Origin: Lelliottia sp. WAP21
GTDB lineage: Bacteria; Pseudomonadota; Gammaproteobacteria; Enterobacterales; Enterobacteriaceae
Reading direction: 5' to 3'
NCBI RefSeq assembly: GCF_020532665.2
Contig: NZ_JAIWPG020000016.1
Span: forward strand, 1 to 64,000
Length of the DNA: 64,000 bases
The translations under genes and the position numbers were made by a program. Positions 10,166 through 18,728 of this stretch are shown piece after piece (the first letter of the stretch is position 1; every line of letters begins with the position of its first letter). The notes under the pieces were generated by a model. The model worked only from the letters and a program-made list of their open reading frames with translations, did not search any database and had not been told where the DNA came from.

Positions 10166-10220
10166 ATTCATGAATAATATTGGCGTGAATCATTCACGAT
10201 AATTATTGAATGCAATAATT
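10166..10220. promoter_or_regulatory. cluster of inverted repeats in the acrE-acrS gap
   Basis: The 390-nt divergent gap 9941-10330 holds three perfect dyads in 55 bp: ATTCATGAAT at 10166-10175, CGTGAATCATTCACG at 10184-10198, and AATTATTG/CAATAATT around a 4-nt centre at 10201-10220. TetR-family repressors bind such palindromes, so AcrS operators are likely here. Which repeat is bound cannot be read from sequence. Confidence 0.55.
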
Positions 10221-10330
10221 ACCCTTTTTTGTTCAACGCGACTCCGCTATTTATTTAATAATGCATTCTCTCTTTCTTTTCGAAAGAGGCAGAAAAACGT
10301 AGCAATCTTTTCCTGTGACGAGTAACCGTT

Positions 10331-10978
10331 ATGGTACGTAAAACGAAAGCAGACGCCTTTAAAACCCGCCAATTACTGATTGAGACGGCGATAGCGCAGT
10401 TCGCCCTGCGCGGTGTGGCAAGCACAACCTTAACAGATATCGCAGAGGCGGCAGGCCTGACGCGGGGGGCGGTTTACTGGCATTTCACCTGTAAGTCAGC
10501 CCTGTTTAATGCGATCTGGGAACAACAATTGCCCTTGGGTGAATTAATTAAAGATCATCTTTCGTTGTCGCTTGATGATGACCCTTTTAAGGCGTTGCGC
10601 GAAAGATTCATTGTGGCGCTGCAATATATAGCGCGCGACCCTCGTCAGCGGGCGTTAATGCAAATTTTGTATCACAAATGTGAATTTGATAGTGATATGA
10701 CTTCAGAACATGACATTCGGCAACGCATTGGGTTTAATTATGAAAATGTACGTCGCATTCTAAAAAAATGCCTCTCTGAGGGCGTCATTTCCCGGGCGAT
10801 TGATATCGATCTGGCGCTGGTGATGCTTCACGGTTTTTTTAGTGGAATTATTAAAAACTGGCTCATGAATGACGAAAGTTTTAACTTATATTCCCACGCT
10901 CCGGCGCTGGTCGATAACATTCTGGCGACATTGCAATTGCAGCGAATATCGCCAGACGTTTATTCACAAGCGTCCTGA
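10331..10978 (+). CDS. acrS: AcrS (EnvR), TetR-family repressor
   Basis: A 215-residue regulator. The N-terminal helix-turn-helix is clear (about residues 10-58: TLTDIAEAAGLTRGAVYWHF), followed by a ligand-binding domain with the AcrR-like stretch ALMQILYHKCEF. It resembles E. coli AcrS (220 residues) more in the N-terminal half than in the C-terminal half. It is divergent from acrEF, which it probably represses; in E. coli AcrS also represses acrAB. The last 19 bp overlap the end of the convergent cyclic-di-GMP gene. Confidence 0.88.
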   Translation: MVRKTKADAFKTRQLLIETAIAQFALRGVASTTLTDIAEAAGLTRGAVYWHFTCKSALFNAIWEQQLPLGELIKDHLSLSLDDDPFKALRERFIVALQYIARDPRQRALMQILYHKCEFDSDMTSEHDIRQRIGFNYENVRRILKKCLSEGVISRAIDIDLALVMLHGFFSGIIKNWLMNDESFNLYSHAPALVDNILATLQLQRISPDVYSQAS

Positions 10979-13059
10979 TCTAAGCGCGTGGTGAGCGATG
11001 ATATCTCGGGATAACGACAAAATGCTTCTACAACCTCCGGCGTGACGGGTTTGCCTAATAAATAGCCCTGCAGCGTATTGCAGCCCAGTTCAGTAAGAAA
11101 GTCCTGCTGCGCTTTGGTTTCAACGCCTTCTGCGACAACTTTCAGGTTCAGCGTCTTTGCAAGCGCCACAATGGCGGAAACAATGGTCGCATCATCGCTC
11201 TCGCCGCTGAGTTCTTTCACGAATGCGCGATCAATTTTCAGCTCACAGGCTGGCAGGCGCTTCAGATAGAGCAGGCTTGAATAGCCGGTGCCAAAATCAT
11301 CGATTGAGGCTTTGACCCCCGCATTCGTTAACTCCGTCAGGATCCTGACGCTTTCATCCGGATTGCTCATGGCCGTTGTTTCGGTCACTTCAAGGATCAG
11401 GGACTCTGGCGGCAGATGATGATGGGCCAGACAATCAAGCACGGTCTGCACCAGCGTCGGTTGTTCAAACTGCAGCGTCGACAGATTGACGGCAATCGAC
11501 CACTCCTGATGTCCCTTGAGATGCCACTCGCGTAACTGCCGGCATGCTTCATTAATAACCCAGTTGCCCATCGGGATTATCAGGCCGGTTTTTTCGGCCA
11601 GCGTCAGAAAAACGTCCGGCGTCAAAAGCCCGTGTTTGGGGTGCTGCCAGCGCAGGAGCGCTTCAAATCCCATAACCGGGCCTGCCGGTGCATGAAATTT
11701 GGGCTGGTATAGCAGGCGCAGTTCATGGCGTTCAACGGCTAACCACAGATCGTTTAGCAGCTGAAGATGGGTCTGCGCCAGAGTGTTCATCGTAGGCTGG
11801 AAAAAGTGATAGCCATTTCGGCCCATATGCTTGGTGTGATACATCGCCGCATCGGCGTTGAACATCAGTTCTCTGTCCGACTGGCCATCATGCGGGTACA
11901 TAGCAATTCCCACGCTCACGGTAACGATAAGCTCGTACGGCTCAACGTTAAAGGGATGGTCAATCGCCCGCACCAGCGCACTGGCAAGCGAAGCCGCATC
12001 GTCAGGCCCACCTTCAGCCAGCAGTACAAACTCATCTCCGCCGATACGGGCAAGCGTGTACTGTCCCTTCAGCTGCAACCGCAGCCTTTCAGTCACCGCG
12101 ATCAAAAGCTTATCGCCTACGTCGTGCCCGTAGGCATCGTTCACGGTTTTAAAGCCATCGAGGTCCATGAACATCAGGGCAAACTCTGTCCCTTCGCGAT
12201 CGGCTTTGCTGATGGCCTGGTCGAGGCGGTCTTCGAGCAAAATTCGGTTTGGTAACCGGGTCAGGGTATCGTGAAGCGCCAGTTGGGCGAGTTCGCGATT
12301 TGCCTCTGCAAGCGAAGAGGCGAGCAATGACGTCCGCGCCTGCAGACGGGCATCCAGCATCGACACCAGTAACGTAATGCCCAGGATAGACAAGGCCACC
12401 ACGCTCACCAAAATGGCCAGCCAGCTGCCATCTATCCCGTGGTGATGCATTATCGTCGATGCGGGGAACTGGGCCGCCTTCATGCCAGCGTAATGCATGC
12501 CGGCGATAGCAATACCCATGGTGATGGCCGCACCCAAACGCATGATGGCTACCTGAGCGGATTCATAGCGCAAGCGGAAGGTTAGCCATAGCGCGGCCAG
12601 CGACGCCGCCAGTGCGATTGCGACAGAGATCGCGACCCAGGTTTTATCCCAGACAATACCGGGCGTCACTTCCAGGGCTGCCATGCCGGTGTAATGCATC
12701 GCCACAATGCCGGTCCCCATGACCAGCGCGCCGGGAAGAAGGCGTCGCAGCCGTAACTGTTCACCACTCACGAGCCAGAGTGCAAAAAGGGATGAGCCGA
12801 TAGCGATGAACATCGAGAGCACGGTGAGCAGGGCGTCGTAGCGCATGCTCATGGAGAGATCCATGGCCAGCATACCAATGAAATGCATTGCCCACACGCC
12901 AATCCCCATGGCAAATCCACCGCCCGCCAGCCAGACTCGTGCGGCGATCCCCTGACTACCGGCAACGCGACCAGCCATATTTAATGCGGTGTAGGCTGCC
13001 AGGATGGCAACAACAAAGGAGATGGCGATGAGGATAGGGTTGTATTGGCTAACCAGCAT
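10960..13059 (-). CDS. MHYT-GGDEF-EAL cyclic-di-GMP membrane enzyme
   Basis: A 699-residue protein. The N-terminal 235 residues form a seven-helix MHYT sensor with three copies of the metal-binding motif at about 58-63 (MHFIGM), 121-126 (MHYTGM) and 188-193 (MHYAGM), thought to bind copper and sense gases. A diguanylate cyclase domain follows with an intact GGDEF at 340-344, then an EAL phosphodiesterase domain with EAL at 466-468, NLS, EVTE, DDFGTGYSSL and EGVE all present. I see no RxxD inhibitory site before GGDEF. Both activities look possible; direction cannot be told. Similar architecture: Pseudomonas MucR. E. coli K-12 has no such gene here. The ribosome site is weak (GAG). The gene is a single unit convergent with acrS. 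Confidence 0.93.
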   Translation of the reverse strand: MLVSQYNPILIAISFVVAILAAYTALNMAGRVAGSQGIAARVWLAGGGFAMGIGVWAMHFIGMLAMDLSMSMRYDALLTVLSMFIAIGSSLFALWLVSGEQLRLRRLLPGALVMGTGIVAMHYTGMAALEVTPGIVWDKTWVAISVAIALAASLAALWLTFRLRYESAQVAIMRLGAAITMGIAIAGMHYAGMKAAQFPASTIMHHHGIDGSWLAILVSVVALSILGITLLVSMLDARLQARTSLLASSLAEANRELAQLALHDTLTRLPNRILLEDRLDQAISKADREGTEFALMFMDLDGFKTVNDAYGHDVGDKLLIAVTERLRLQLKGQYTLARIGGDEFVLLAEGGPDDAASLASALVRAIDHPFNVEPYELIVTVSVGIAMYPHDGQSDRELMFNADAAMYHTKHMGRNGYHFFQPTMNTLAQTHLQLLNDLWLAVERHELRLLYQPKFHAPAGPVMGFEALLRWQHPKHGLLTPDVFLTLAEKTGLIIPMGNWVINEACRQLREWHLKGHQEWSIAVNLSTLQFEQPTLVQTVLDCLAHHHLPPESLILEVTETTAMSNPDESVRILTELTNAGVKASIDDFGTGYSSLLYLKRLPACELKIDRAFVKELSGESDDATIVSAIVALAKTLNLKVVAEGVETKAQQDFLTELGCNTLQGYLLGKPVTPEVVEAFCRYPEISSLTTRLDQDACE

Positions 13060-13161
13060 GGTCTGTTAACTCATTCTCAGCAGGGCGTTAGGCACTAACA
13101 GTTGGGAAGGGCACAGACATTATCATCGACATGAAGGGACTAAAAGCGATTTAAATCCCTT

Positions 13162-13192
13162 CTTTCACTGGGTGAAAGCCGCCTGTCAGGCG
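13162..13192. repeat. two adjacent inverted repeats between yhdU and the MHYT gene
   Basis: CTTTCAC-TGG-GTGAAAG (13162-13178) is followed by the 13-bp palindrome CGCCTGTCAGGCG (13180-13192). They lie just past the yhdU stop codon and about 105 bp before the MHYT gene. They could be a yhdU terminator without a T run, or operators. Confidence 0.5.
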
Positions 13193-13202
13193 ATCTTTAG
13201 GC

Positions 13203-13367
13203 TTATTCGAGATCGGCGCAATTGACGAGTTTGAGGGGGTTAATCGAGTTCATGTTGCGGCATTGATCTGTTTCAGTACTCATCAGCTCAATCCACTGCA
13301 TCAGAAGCGCATCAAAGATAAAAACGGAGATAGCGAAGACAACCAACCACCCATATTTGCGAATCAT
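13203..13367 (-). CDS. yhdU: YhdU, small single-pass membrane protein
   Basis: A 54-residue protein that starts MIRKYGWLVVFAISVFIFDALL, one hydrophobic helix, followed by a polar tail with two cysteines (QCRNMNS, LVNCADLE). It matches my memory of the E. coli YhdU family and sits in the same place between acrS and fis. GGAAAG lies 6 nt before this ATG; a frame extending 16 codons further upstream has no ribosome site. Function unknown. The DNA methylase gene yhdJ, found between yhdU and fis in E. coli, is absent. Confidence 0.8.
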   Translation of the reverse strand: MIRKYGWLVVFAISVFIFDALLMQWIELMSTETDQCRNMNSINPLKLVNCADLE

Positions 13368-13486
13368 TCTGTCTTTCCGTGCGAAAGGGCCTTGAGAAGT
13401 GGTGGAAATATACACGAAATGCGGCGGTTTGAAAGGTTGATACTCGAAGGTTTACAAACGGTTGACGTAAGAAAAAAGGGGCAATA

Positions 13487-13522
13487 AAAAAGGCGCTTCC
13501 CCATGCCGAGTAGCGCCTTTTT
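13487..13522 (-). terminator. terminator of dusB-fis
   Basis: An 11-bp stem (AAAAAGGCGCT with AGCGCCTTTTT) encloses a 14-nt loop. On the minus strand it ends in TTTTTTATT, 24 nt past the fis stop codon. Confidence 0.88.
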
Positions 13523-13546
13523 AAACAAACACTTACCTGAAATAAA

Positions 13547-13843
13547 TCAGTTCATGCCGTATTTTTTCAGCTTCTTACGCAGAGTACCACGGTTGATACC
13601 CATCATCAGTGCTGCGCGGGTTTGGTTACCGCGGGTGTATTGCATCACCATGTCCAACAGTGGCTGTTCAACTTCAGCCAATACCAGCTCATACAGATCA
13701 CTAACATCTTGACCATTCAGTTGAGCAAAATAGTTCTTCAGTGCCTGTTTAACCGAGTCACGCAGGGGCTTTTGAGTCACCTGGTCCTGAGAGTTAACGG
13801 TAGAAACGGTCAGTACGTCAGAATTTACGCGTTGTTCGAACAT
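13547..13843 (-). CDS. fis: Fis, nucleoid-associated DNA-binding protein
   Basis: The 98-residue protein equals E. coli Fis except, by my alignment, serine instead of asparagine at residue 48. The N-terminal beta-hairpin region (to about residue 26) contacts the invertase in site-specific recombination; the C-terminal helix-turn-helix ([25 protein letters not shown]) binds and bends DNA. Fis activates rRNA promoters and shapes the chromosome in fast growth. It is 25 nt downstream of dusB and is expressed from the promoter in front of dusB. Confidence 0.98.
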   Translation of the reverse strand: MFEQRVNSDVLTVSTVNSQDQVTQKPLRDSVKQALKNYFAQLNGQDVSDLYELVLAEVEQPLLDMVMQYTRGNQTRAALMMGINRGTLRKKLKKYGMN

Positions 13844-13868
13844 AGTTCTGTCAGCTCTTTATTTCTGT

Positions 13869-14834
13869 TTACGCAAAATTTTCGAAGTATGCCTCCAACG
13901 CCTCCAGCTGTTCGCTGGCGTCCTCTATGGCGTTGAATGTGCGCCGAAACTGGTCGTCTGGAGCGTGTTCCTGGAGATACCAGGAAACGTGTTTACGCGC
14001 AATTCGGTACCCTTTTGCCTGACCGTAAAAGTCGTGCAGTTCCCGAATATGTGTGCAAAGCAAGCGCTTAACCTCTGCCAGAGGCAGGGGGGCAAGCAAC
14101 TTTCCAGTGTCCAGATAATGCTGGATTTCCCGAAAGATCCAGGGTCTTCCCTGAGCCGCACGTCCTATCATCAGAGCATCTGCCCCTGTATAGTCGAGCA
14201 CAGCCCTGGCTTTTAGCGGGTCAGTTATGTCGCCATTCGCGATAATCGGAATGGAAACTTTCTGCTTAACTGCCCGAATGCTGTCATATTCCGCATTGCC
14301 GTTGAACAAACAGGCGCGAGTGCGTCCATGAATGGTCAGGGCCTGGATACCACAGTCTTCGGCCAGTTGGGCAATCTCTACACAGTTACGGTGTTCCGGC
14401 GACCAACCTGTGCGAATCTTCAACGTAACAGGAACGTCCACTGAACTGACCACCGCCGTCAGGATTGACTTCACCTGGTCGGGGTATTGCAGAAGCGCCG
14501 AACCTGCAAGCTTACGATTCACTTTTTTGGCCGGGCACCCCATATTGATATCAATAATCTGGGCGCCGCTTTCAACGTTGATACGCGCGGCTTCTGCCAT
14601 CTCTTCAGGCACGCTTCCGGCAATTTGCACGGTGCGAATACCTGGTTCATCAACGTGCACCATCCGTAAACGGGATTTATCGCTTTCCCAAACCTGCGGG
14701 TTAGACGACATCATCTCAGAAACGGTTAAACCGGCTCCCATCTCATAGCACAACGTCCTGAATGGCCGGTCAGTAATCCCTGCCATAGGGGCTGCAATAA
14801 GTCGATTTCTAAGCTGGTAGTGTCCGATGCGCAT
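13869..14834 (-). CDS. dusB: DusB, tRNA-dihydrouridine synthase B
   Basis: A 321-residue FMN enzyme that reduces uridine in the D-loop of tRNA (U17 in E. coli). The TIM barrel starts [14 protein letters not shown]; the catalytic cysteine lies in [11 protein letters not shown], and the RNA-contact and FMN segments LTIHGRTR and IANGDI are present. It is almost identical to E. coli DusB. It is the first gene of the dusB-fis operon, which is driven by the strongly growth-regulated fis promoter. Confidence 0.97.
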   Translation of the reverse strand: MRIGHYQLRNRLIAAPMAGITDRPFRTLCYEMGAGLTVSEMMSSNPQVWESDKSRLRMVHVDEPGIRTVQIAGSVPEEMAEAARINVESGAQIIDINMGCPAKKVNRKLAGSALLQYPDQVKSILTAVVSSVDVPVTLKIRTGWSPEHRNCVEIAQLAEDCGIQALTIHGRTRACLFNGNAEYDSIRAVKQKVSIPIIANGDITDPLKARAVLDYTGADALMIGRAAQGRPWIFREIQHYLDTGKLLAPLPLAEVKRLLCTHIRELHDFYGQAKGYRIARKHVSWYLQEHAPDDQFRRTFNAIEDASEQLEALEAYFENFA

Positions 14835-14873
14835 GAGTTAAGAAATGACCATACTGTGACTGCAAGGCGGCGT

Positions 14874-14902
14874 ATATTACGCATTTTTCGCACGAGATGA
14901 AA
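14874..14902 (-). promoter_or_regulatory. dusB-fis promoter
   Basis: The minus strand reads TTTCAT, 17 bp, TAATAT, then the GC-rich discriminator ACGCCGCC. This equals the known E. coli fis promoter, which is under stringent control and starts transcription at a C. The leader to dusB is about 30 nt. Confidence 0.9.
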
Positions 14903-14917
14903 GGCCAAACTTTGAAC
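14903..14917. promoter_or_regulatory. candidate Fis autoregulatory site
   Basis: GTTCAAAGTTTGGCC on the minus strand matches most positions of the 15-bp Fis consensus and directly abuts the -35 element. Fis represses its own promoter in E. coli. Further upstream, 14946-14959 holds the palindrome CACCTGGTCAGGTG. Confidence 0.6.
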
Positions 14918-15075
14918 AATCCACTGTCGTAGATCATGGAATCGCCACCTGGTCAGGTGTCATGGAAATATTAATGAGTTAAATCATTAAGTTAAATAAT
15001 AGAGGTTATTTTATATACTCTTACAAATTCCCGTAACTTCTCATTAATTCTCAATAAATGTCCCCCTTTATCGGG

Positions 15076-15104
15076 ATAATCTGCTGTTTTTAGCAGCAGA
15101 TTAT
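15076..15104. repeat. 11-bp perfect inverted repeat after the carbonic anhydrase gene
   Basis: ATAATCTGCTG and CAGCAGATTAT enclose a 7-nt centre. It is 61 nt past the stop codon of the carbonic anhydrase and could act as its terminator, but no T run follows on the minus strand. The stretch 14835-15164 otherwise holds only the fis control region. Confidence 0.6.
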
Positions 15105-15164
15105 GGCCCATCTTTGCGATCGGCGTCGCATTTTAGAACATGATATCAACGTCCAAAATCGACA

Positions 15165-15905
15165 TTATTCGACGATGACGCGTCCGTGCAGGGGCTGAAC
15201 CGGACGGTTATTTTCATGGTGCATAGTGTGGGTAAACTTATCCAGCTGAGCAGGTGACAGCGTCAGAGGATGCTGGAGAACAATCCAGGTGACCCCTTCG
15301 GAGCAGGGTGGAGTGGTCAGAGAACCGCTAAAGCGCCAGTAAGTTTTATCTTTGGGCAGCAGTGCGTTGAGATTAAGATCCGGCTTGATGGTGATGTTCT
15401 GATCAACCTGGCCGGGCATGACGGCCCAGAGCTTATTCAGTTCCGCGTTCGCAGCGCCTTTGTCAAACATTACGGCAACTACAGCGAGTTCACCCTCCGT
15501 ATTTTTATGGACAAGGTGCATTTCCATTGCATATTTCTTGCCATGGACGGTATTTTCACTCGGCGAATGGAAGTGGAACTGCTGTAAGGTCCACTCCTCA
15601 CCATCAAGCGTGATGCTGTCGCGCGTATCGCTCTTCTCGCCCGCCTGAATGGTATGACCGTTATTGGTCAGGGAGACAGGTCCTTCGCTGTAATGGGTCT
15701 GCAATTGCGAGAGGTGGGCGTTAGCGGTGGAGTCAATATTGATCGGGGATTGATTCATCCCGGTTTGACAGGTCTTGTACGCTTCATCCAGTTCGCCCCA
15801 GTGTTCCGGCGCGCCTTCCCCTTCATAGCTCCAGTGTGACGCCCATGCTGAAGCCGAAAAAATACTCAGCGCCAGAAGCGCTGCCTTGCCAGTAAAGTGA
15901 GTCAT
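15165..15905 (-). CDS. cah: periplasmic alpha-carbonic anhydrase
   Basis: A 246-residue secreted enzyme that interconverts CO2 and bicarbonate. The signal peptide (MTHFTGKAALLALSIFSASAW) probably ends after AWA. The zinc ligands are visible as HFH in QQFHFHSPSE and the histidine in EMHLVH; the substrate-pocket motif is GSLTTPPCSEGVTWIV. The NQSPINI motif is also present. The start is the ATG with AGGAAG 6 nt upstream. It lies between prmA and dusB, where E. coli K-12 has no gene; Klebsiella and Enterobacter carry related cah genes. A Fur-box-like sequence lies about 30 bp upstream. Confidence 0.94.
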   Translation of the reverse strand: MTHFTGKAALLALSIFSASAWASHWSYEGEGAPEHWGELDEAYKTCQTGMNQSPINIDSTANAHLSQLQTHYSEGPVSLTNNGHTIQAGEKSDTRDSITLDGEEWTLQQFHFHSPSENTVHGKKYAMEMHLVHKNTEGELAVVAVMFDKGAANAELNKLWAVMPGQVDQNITIKPDLNLNALLPKDKTYWRFSGSLTTPPCSEGVTWIVLQHPLTLSPAQLDKFTHTMHHENNRPVQPLHGRVIVE

Positions 15906-15935
15906 AATATTCTTCCTGTGAATTTTATAATCCAA

Positions 15936-15954
15936 ATCAATGATTATCATTATG
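15936..15954. promoter_or_regulatory. Fur-box-like sequence upstream of the carbonic anhydrase
   Basis: The minus strand matches 15 of 19 bases of the Fur consensus GATAATGATAATCATTATC; its core AATGATAATCATT is a perfect 13-bp palindrome. It ends about 30 bp before the start codon, within the likely promoter. It does not resemble a Zur box. Confidence 0.65.
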
Positions 15955-16016
15955 ATTTGTATGGGTATTTTAGCGGAGAAGACCAGGCGACAGGAAGAAG
16001 ATTAGGGGAAAGGAAG

Positions 16017-16036
16017 GCGTGGTCAGATGACCACGC
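16017..16036 (-). terminator. probable terminator of panF-prmA
   Basis: GCGTGGTCA and TGACCACGC form a hairpin 8 nt after the prmA stop codon. The following minus-strand sequence is pyrimidine-rich (CTTCCTTT) rather than a pure T run. Confidence 0.6.
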
Positions 16037-16043
16037 AGAAGAC

Positions 16044-16925
16044 TTACTTTTTGCGACCGGTAATGCGGCACCACTCTTCTTTCTCGACCACCGGGTCCAG
16101 GGTAAAGAGATCGGCATACGCTTCACACACGCTGTCTGCCTGGCTGGCAAGGATACCGGAAAGACCCAGCAGACCGCCCTCAACGGGCAGCACGCTGATC
16201 AACGGAGCCAGTTCACGCAAAGGGCCAGCCAGAATGTTGGCGACCACGACATCGGCTTTCATGGACGCTGGCTGATCGTGCGGGAGATACAGAGACAGAC
16301 GATCCGATACGCCGTTGCGTTCAGCATTATCACGGCTGGCCTGGATAGCCTGCGGATCAATGTCGATCCCGATCGCGCTGGCTGCGCCCAGCTTCAGCGC
16401 GGCAATGGCCAGGATCCCGGATCCACAACCAAAGTCGATCACCGTTTTTCCTTCCAGGTCCAGCCCGTCGAGCCATTGCAGGCACAGCGAGGTCGTTGGA
16501 TGCGTACCCGTCCCGAACGCCAGGCCCGGATCCAGCATCACGTTAACCGCGTTTTTGTCTGGCACATCGCGCCAGCTTGGGCAGATCCACAGACGGCGAC
16601 CAAACTGCATCGGGTGGAAATTATCCATCCACTCGCGTTCCCAGTCTTTGTCTTCCAGTTGCTCAATTTTATGTGCGAAACCTGCGCCCAGCAGCGGGTG
16701 CCCTTCAAGAATGGCCACGACGTCATTCATGTCGGTTTCAGCATCGAAAAGACCAATCACATCGGTATCGCCCCACAGACGGGTTTCGCCTGGCAGGGGT
16801 TCAAAAACCGGCGTGTCATGCGTGTCCTGGAAGGTAATAGAAACCGAGCCGGCTTCCATGAGGGCTTCACTCAGTTCTTCGGCATTCGCGCCCGTTGTGT
16901 TCAGTTTTAGTTGGATCCACGGCAT
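16044..16925 (-). CDS. prmA: PrmA, ribosomal protein L11 methyltransferase
   Basis: A 293-residue S-adenosylmethionine-dependent enzyme that trimethylates ribosomal protein L11 at several amino groups. The N-terminal L11-binding domain (about residues 1-60) is joined to a Rossmann methyltransferase domain with the motif [20 protein letters not shown], and the segment [17 protein letters not shown] that binds the target amine. It has the E. coli length. It lies 11 nt after panF and is probably co-transcribed with it. Confidence 0.97.
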   Translation of the reverse strand: MPWIQLKLNTTGANAEELSEALMEAGSVSITFQDTHDTPVFEPLPGETRLWGDTDVIGLFDAETDMNDVVAILEGHPLLGAGFAHKIEQLEDKDWEREWMDNFHPMQFGRRLWICPSWRDVPDKNAVNVMLDPGLAFGTGTHPTTSLCLQWLDGLDLEGKTVIDFGCGSGILAIAALKLGAASAIGIDIDPQAIQASRDNAERNGVSDRLSLYLPHDQPASMKADVVVANILAGPLRELAPLISVLPVEGGLLGLSGILASQADSVCEAYADLFTLDPVVEKEEWCRITGRKK

Positions 16926-16936
16926 GGCAAAACTCT

Positions 16937-18388
16937 TTATTTATCAGTAGAAATAACGGTGGCGGGCGGCAGAGAATGACCAAAACGGTTCCCCACCACA
17001 AACGCCAGCAAGCTTAACAGTAACGATGGGACGATCGGATGAAAGCCCAGATACTGAATTTTAAACGTGGCGAGCACGGCATACAGCACGCCACCGACAA
17101 TCATCGCGCTCAGGGCACCCGCGGCATTGGCCCGCTCCCAGTAAAGGCCCAGCACCAGCGGCCACAGGAAGACCGCCTCCAGCCCGCCGAAGGCAAGCAG
17201 GTTTAGCCAGATAATCATCTCTGGTGGACGCCATGCCGCCAGCAGCAACAGCGCGCCGAGCAGAAGGGTAATCACGGCCGACATTCGCTTCAGACGCCGT
17301 TCGTTCTCGATCTGTTCCGGACGCAGATTCAGATACAGGTCTTTAATGATCGTAGCGGAACTTTGCAGTAACTGGGCATTAATGGTCGACATGATCGCCG
17401 CCATCGGCGCGGCTAAAAAGATCCCGGCAGCAAAAGGCGGCAGGACCTTCACCATTAAGGTCGGTATCACCAGGTCTGGCACGGCGAGGTCGGGGATCAC
17501 GGCCCGGCCAAGGGCGCCTGCCAGATGCATACCCAGCATCAAAATGGCAACGACAATGGTACCGATGATAATGCCACGGTGGACGGCTTTACTGTCTTTG
17601 TAAGAGATGCAGCGGACCGCCGTATGAGGAAGCCCAATCACGCCAAAGCAGACCAGCACCCAGAATGAGGTCATAAATGTTGGAGAAAGAATGTCATCCG
17701 CCCCCTGAGGAGAGACCAGTTTCGGGTCGATGGTCTGCAATGTTTCCACCGCATGCTGTATCCCCCCTGCGGCATGAACGACACCCACAAGCAACACGAG
17801 GGTACCAATCAACATCACCATGCCCTGCATCGTGTCATTCAGAACGCTGGCGCGGAAACCACCAAAAGCGGTATAGAGCGCAATACTGATGCCAAAAATC
17901 AGCAGCCCTGTTTCGTAGGGGATGCCGGCTGCCGTTTCGAGCAGGCGTGCGCCGCCAATAAACTGCACGGTCATTGCGCCCACGAACGCAACCAGCAGGC
18001 TCAGGCTGGCAAGCCAGACGAGCAGACGGCTTTGATAGCGGGCGAAGAGCATGTCGTTGAGGGTAACCGCATTATACCGGCGCGCCAGAATGGCAAATTT
18101 CTTGCCAAGCACACCCAGTGATAGCCAGATAGCCGGGAGCTGAATCATCGCCAGCAGGACCCAGCCTAAGCCGTATTTATAGGCCGCGCCCGGTCCGCCA
18201 ATAAACGAACTTGCGCTGATGTAGGTCGCGGTCAGGGTCATCGCCAGCACCACGCCCCCCATAGAGCGGCTTCCAAGGAAATATTCGTTCAGAAAGTTTC
18301 CGGTGGCTCTTTTACGCATGGCATAAAGGGATAACCCAAACACGACGATCAGATACGCGATCAGCGGCAGGATGACTTCAAGCTGCAT
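16937..18388 (-). CDS. panF: PanF, sodium/pantothenate symporter
   Basis: A 483-residue inner-membrane transporter of the solute:sodium symporter family with about 12-13 membrane helices. It imports pantothenate, the precursor of coenzyme A, with sodium. The family core is visible in [26 protein letters not shown] and [13 protein letters not shown]. Three ATG codons stand in a row; the third is chosen because GGAGG lies 6 nt before it and the length then equals E. coli. It overlaps the end of yhdT by 11 bp. Confidence 0.96.
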   Translation of the reverse strand: MQLEVILPLIAYLIVVFGLSLYAMRKRATGNFLNEYFLGSRSMGGVVLAMTLTATYISASSFIGGPGAAYKYGLGWVLLAMIQLPAIWLSLGVLGKKFAILARRYNAVTLNDMLFARYQSRLLVWLASLSLLVAFVGAMTVQFIGGARLLETAAGIPYETGLLIFGISIALYTAFGGFRASVLNDTMQGMVMLIGTLVLLVGVVHAAGGIQHAVETLQTIDPKLVSPQGADDILSPTFMTSFWVLVCFGVIGLPHTAVRCISYKDSKAVHRGIIIGTIVVAILMLGMHLAGALGRAVIPDLAVPDLVIPTLMVKVLPPFAAGIFLAAPMAAIMSTINAQLLQSSATIIKDLYLNLRPEQIENERRLKRMSAVITLLLGALLLLAAWRPPEMIIWLNLLAFGGLEAVFLWPLVLGLYWERANAAGALSAMIVGGVLYAVLATFKIQYLGFHPIVPSLLLSLLAFVVGNRFGHSLPPATVISTDK

Positions 18389-18620
18389 CATCATCCTCCA
18401 GCGGAATATCGACAAAAACGAATTTAATCATCGCCCAGCACAACAAAATAAACACCAGCGGGACCAGCAGACAGGCCATTTCAAACCAGTGAGGCAGGCC
18501 GGTGATACCGATTCCGGAGTCAGGTAAGTAAGCAGTTACTAACCATGCGGCGAGATAGAGAAGGGTCAGCCACAGCGCCCAGCGCGCCTCTTTATGGGCT
18601 TGAACAAAACGCGTGTCCAT
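18378..18620 (-). CDS. yhdT: YhdT, DUF997 membrane protein
   Basis: An 80-residue protein with two hydrophobic helices (about residues 14-33 and 45-70) and an acidic end (PLEDDDAA). It belongs to the DUF997 family, which usually stands directly before panF and overlaps it, as here. A role as small partner or chaperone of PanF is suggested by this fixed pairing only. The accC terminator upstream implies its own promoter. Confidence 0.88.
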   Translation of the reverse strand: MDTRFVQAHKEARWALWLTLLYLAAWLVTAYLPDSGIGITGLPHWFEMACLLVPLVFILLCWAMIKFVFVDIPLEDDDAA

Positions 18621-18684
18621 TTTACGTCCCTTGTGGAGGAAGAAAGCGGGGATTGTACATGATGGGCATTGGCGATCCCCAGAA

Positions 18685-18712
18685 ATAAAAAAGGCCGGAA
18701 TATCCGGCCTTT
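18685..18712 (-). terminator. terminator of aroQ-accBC
   Basis: A 10-bp stem (AAAGGCCGGA with TCCGGCCTTT) with a 3-nt loop is followed on the minus strand by a T run, 16 nt after the accC stop codon. Confidence 0.9.
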
Positions 18713-18728
18713 GAGCAGTGATGCGAAC

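Noticed and set aside
15897-16910. Long open frame (337 codons) antisense to prmA
   Set aside because: It mirrors the codon pattern of prmA, matches no family, and begins inside the carbonic anhydrase promoter.
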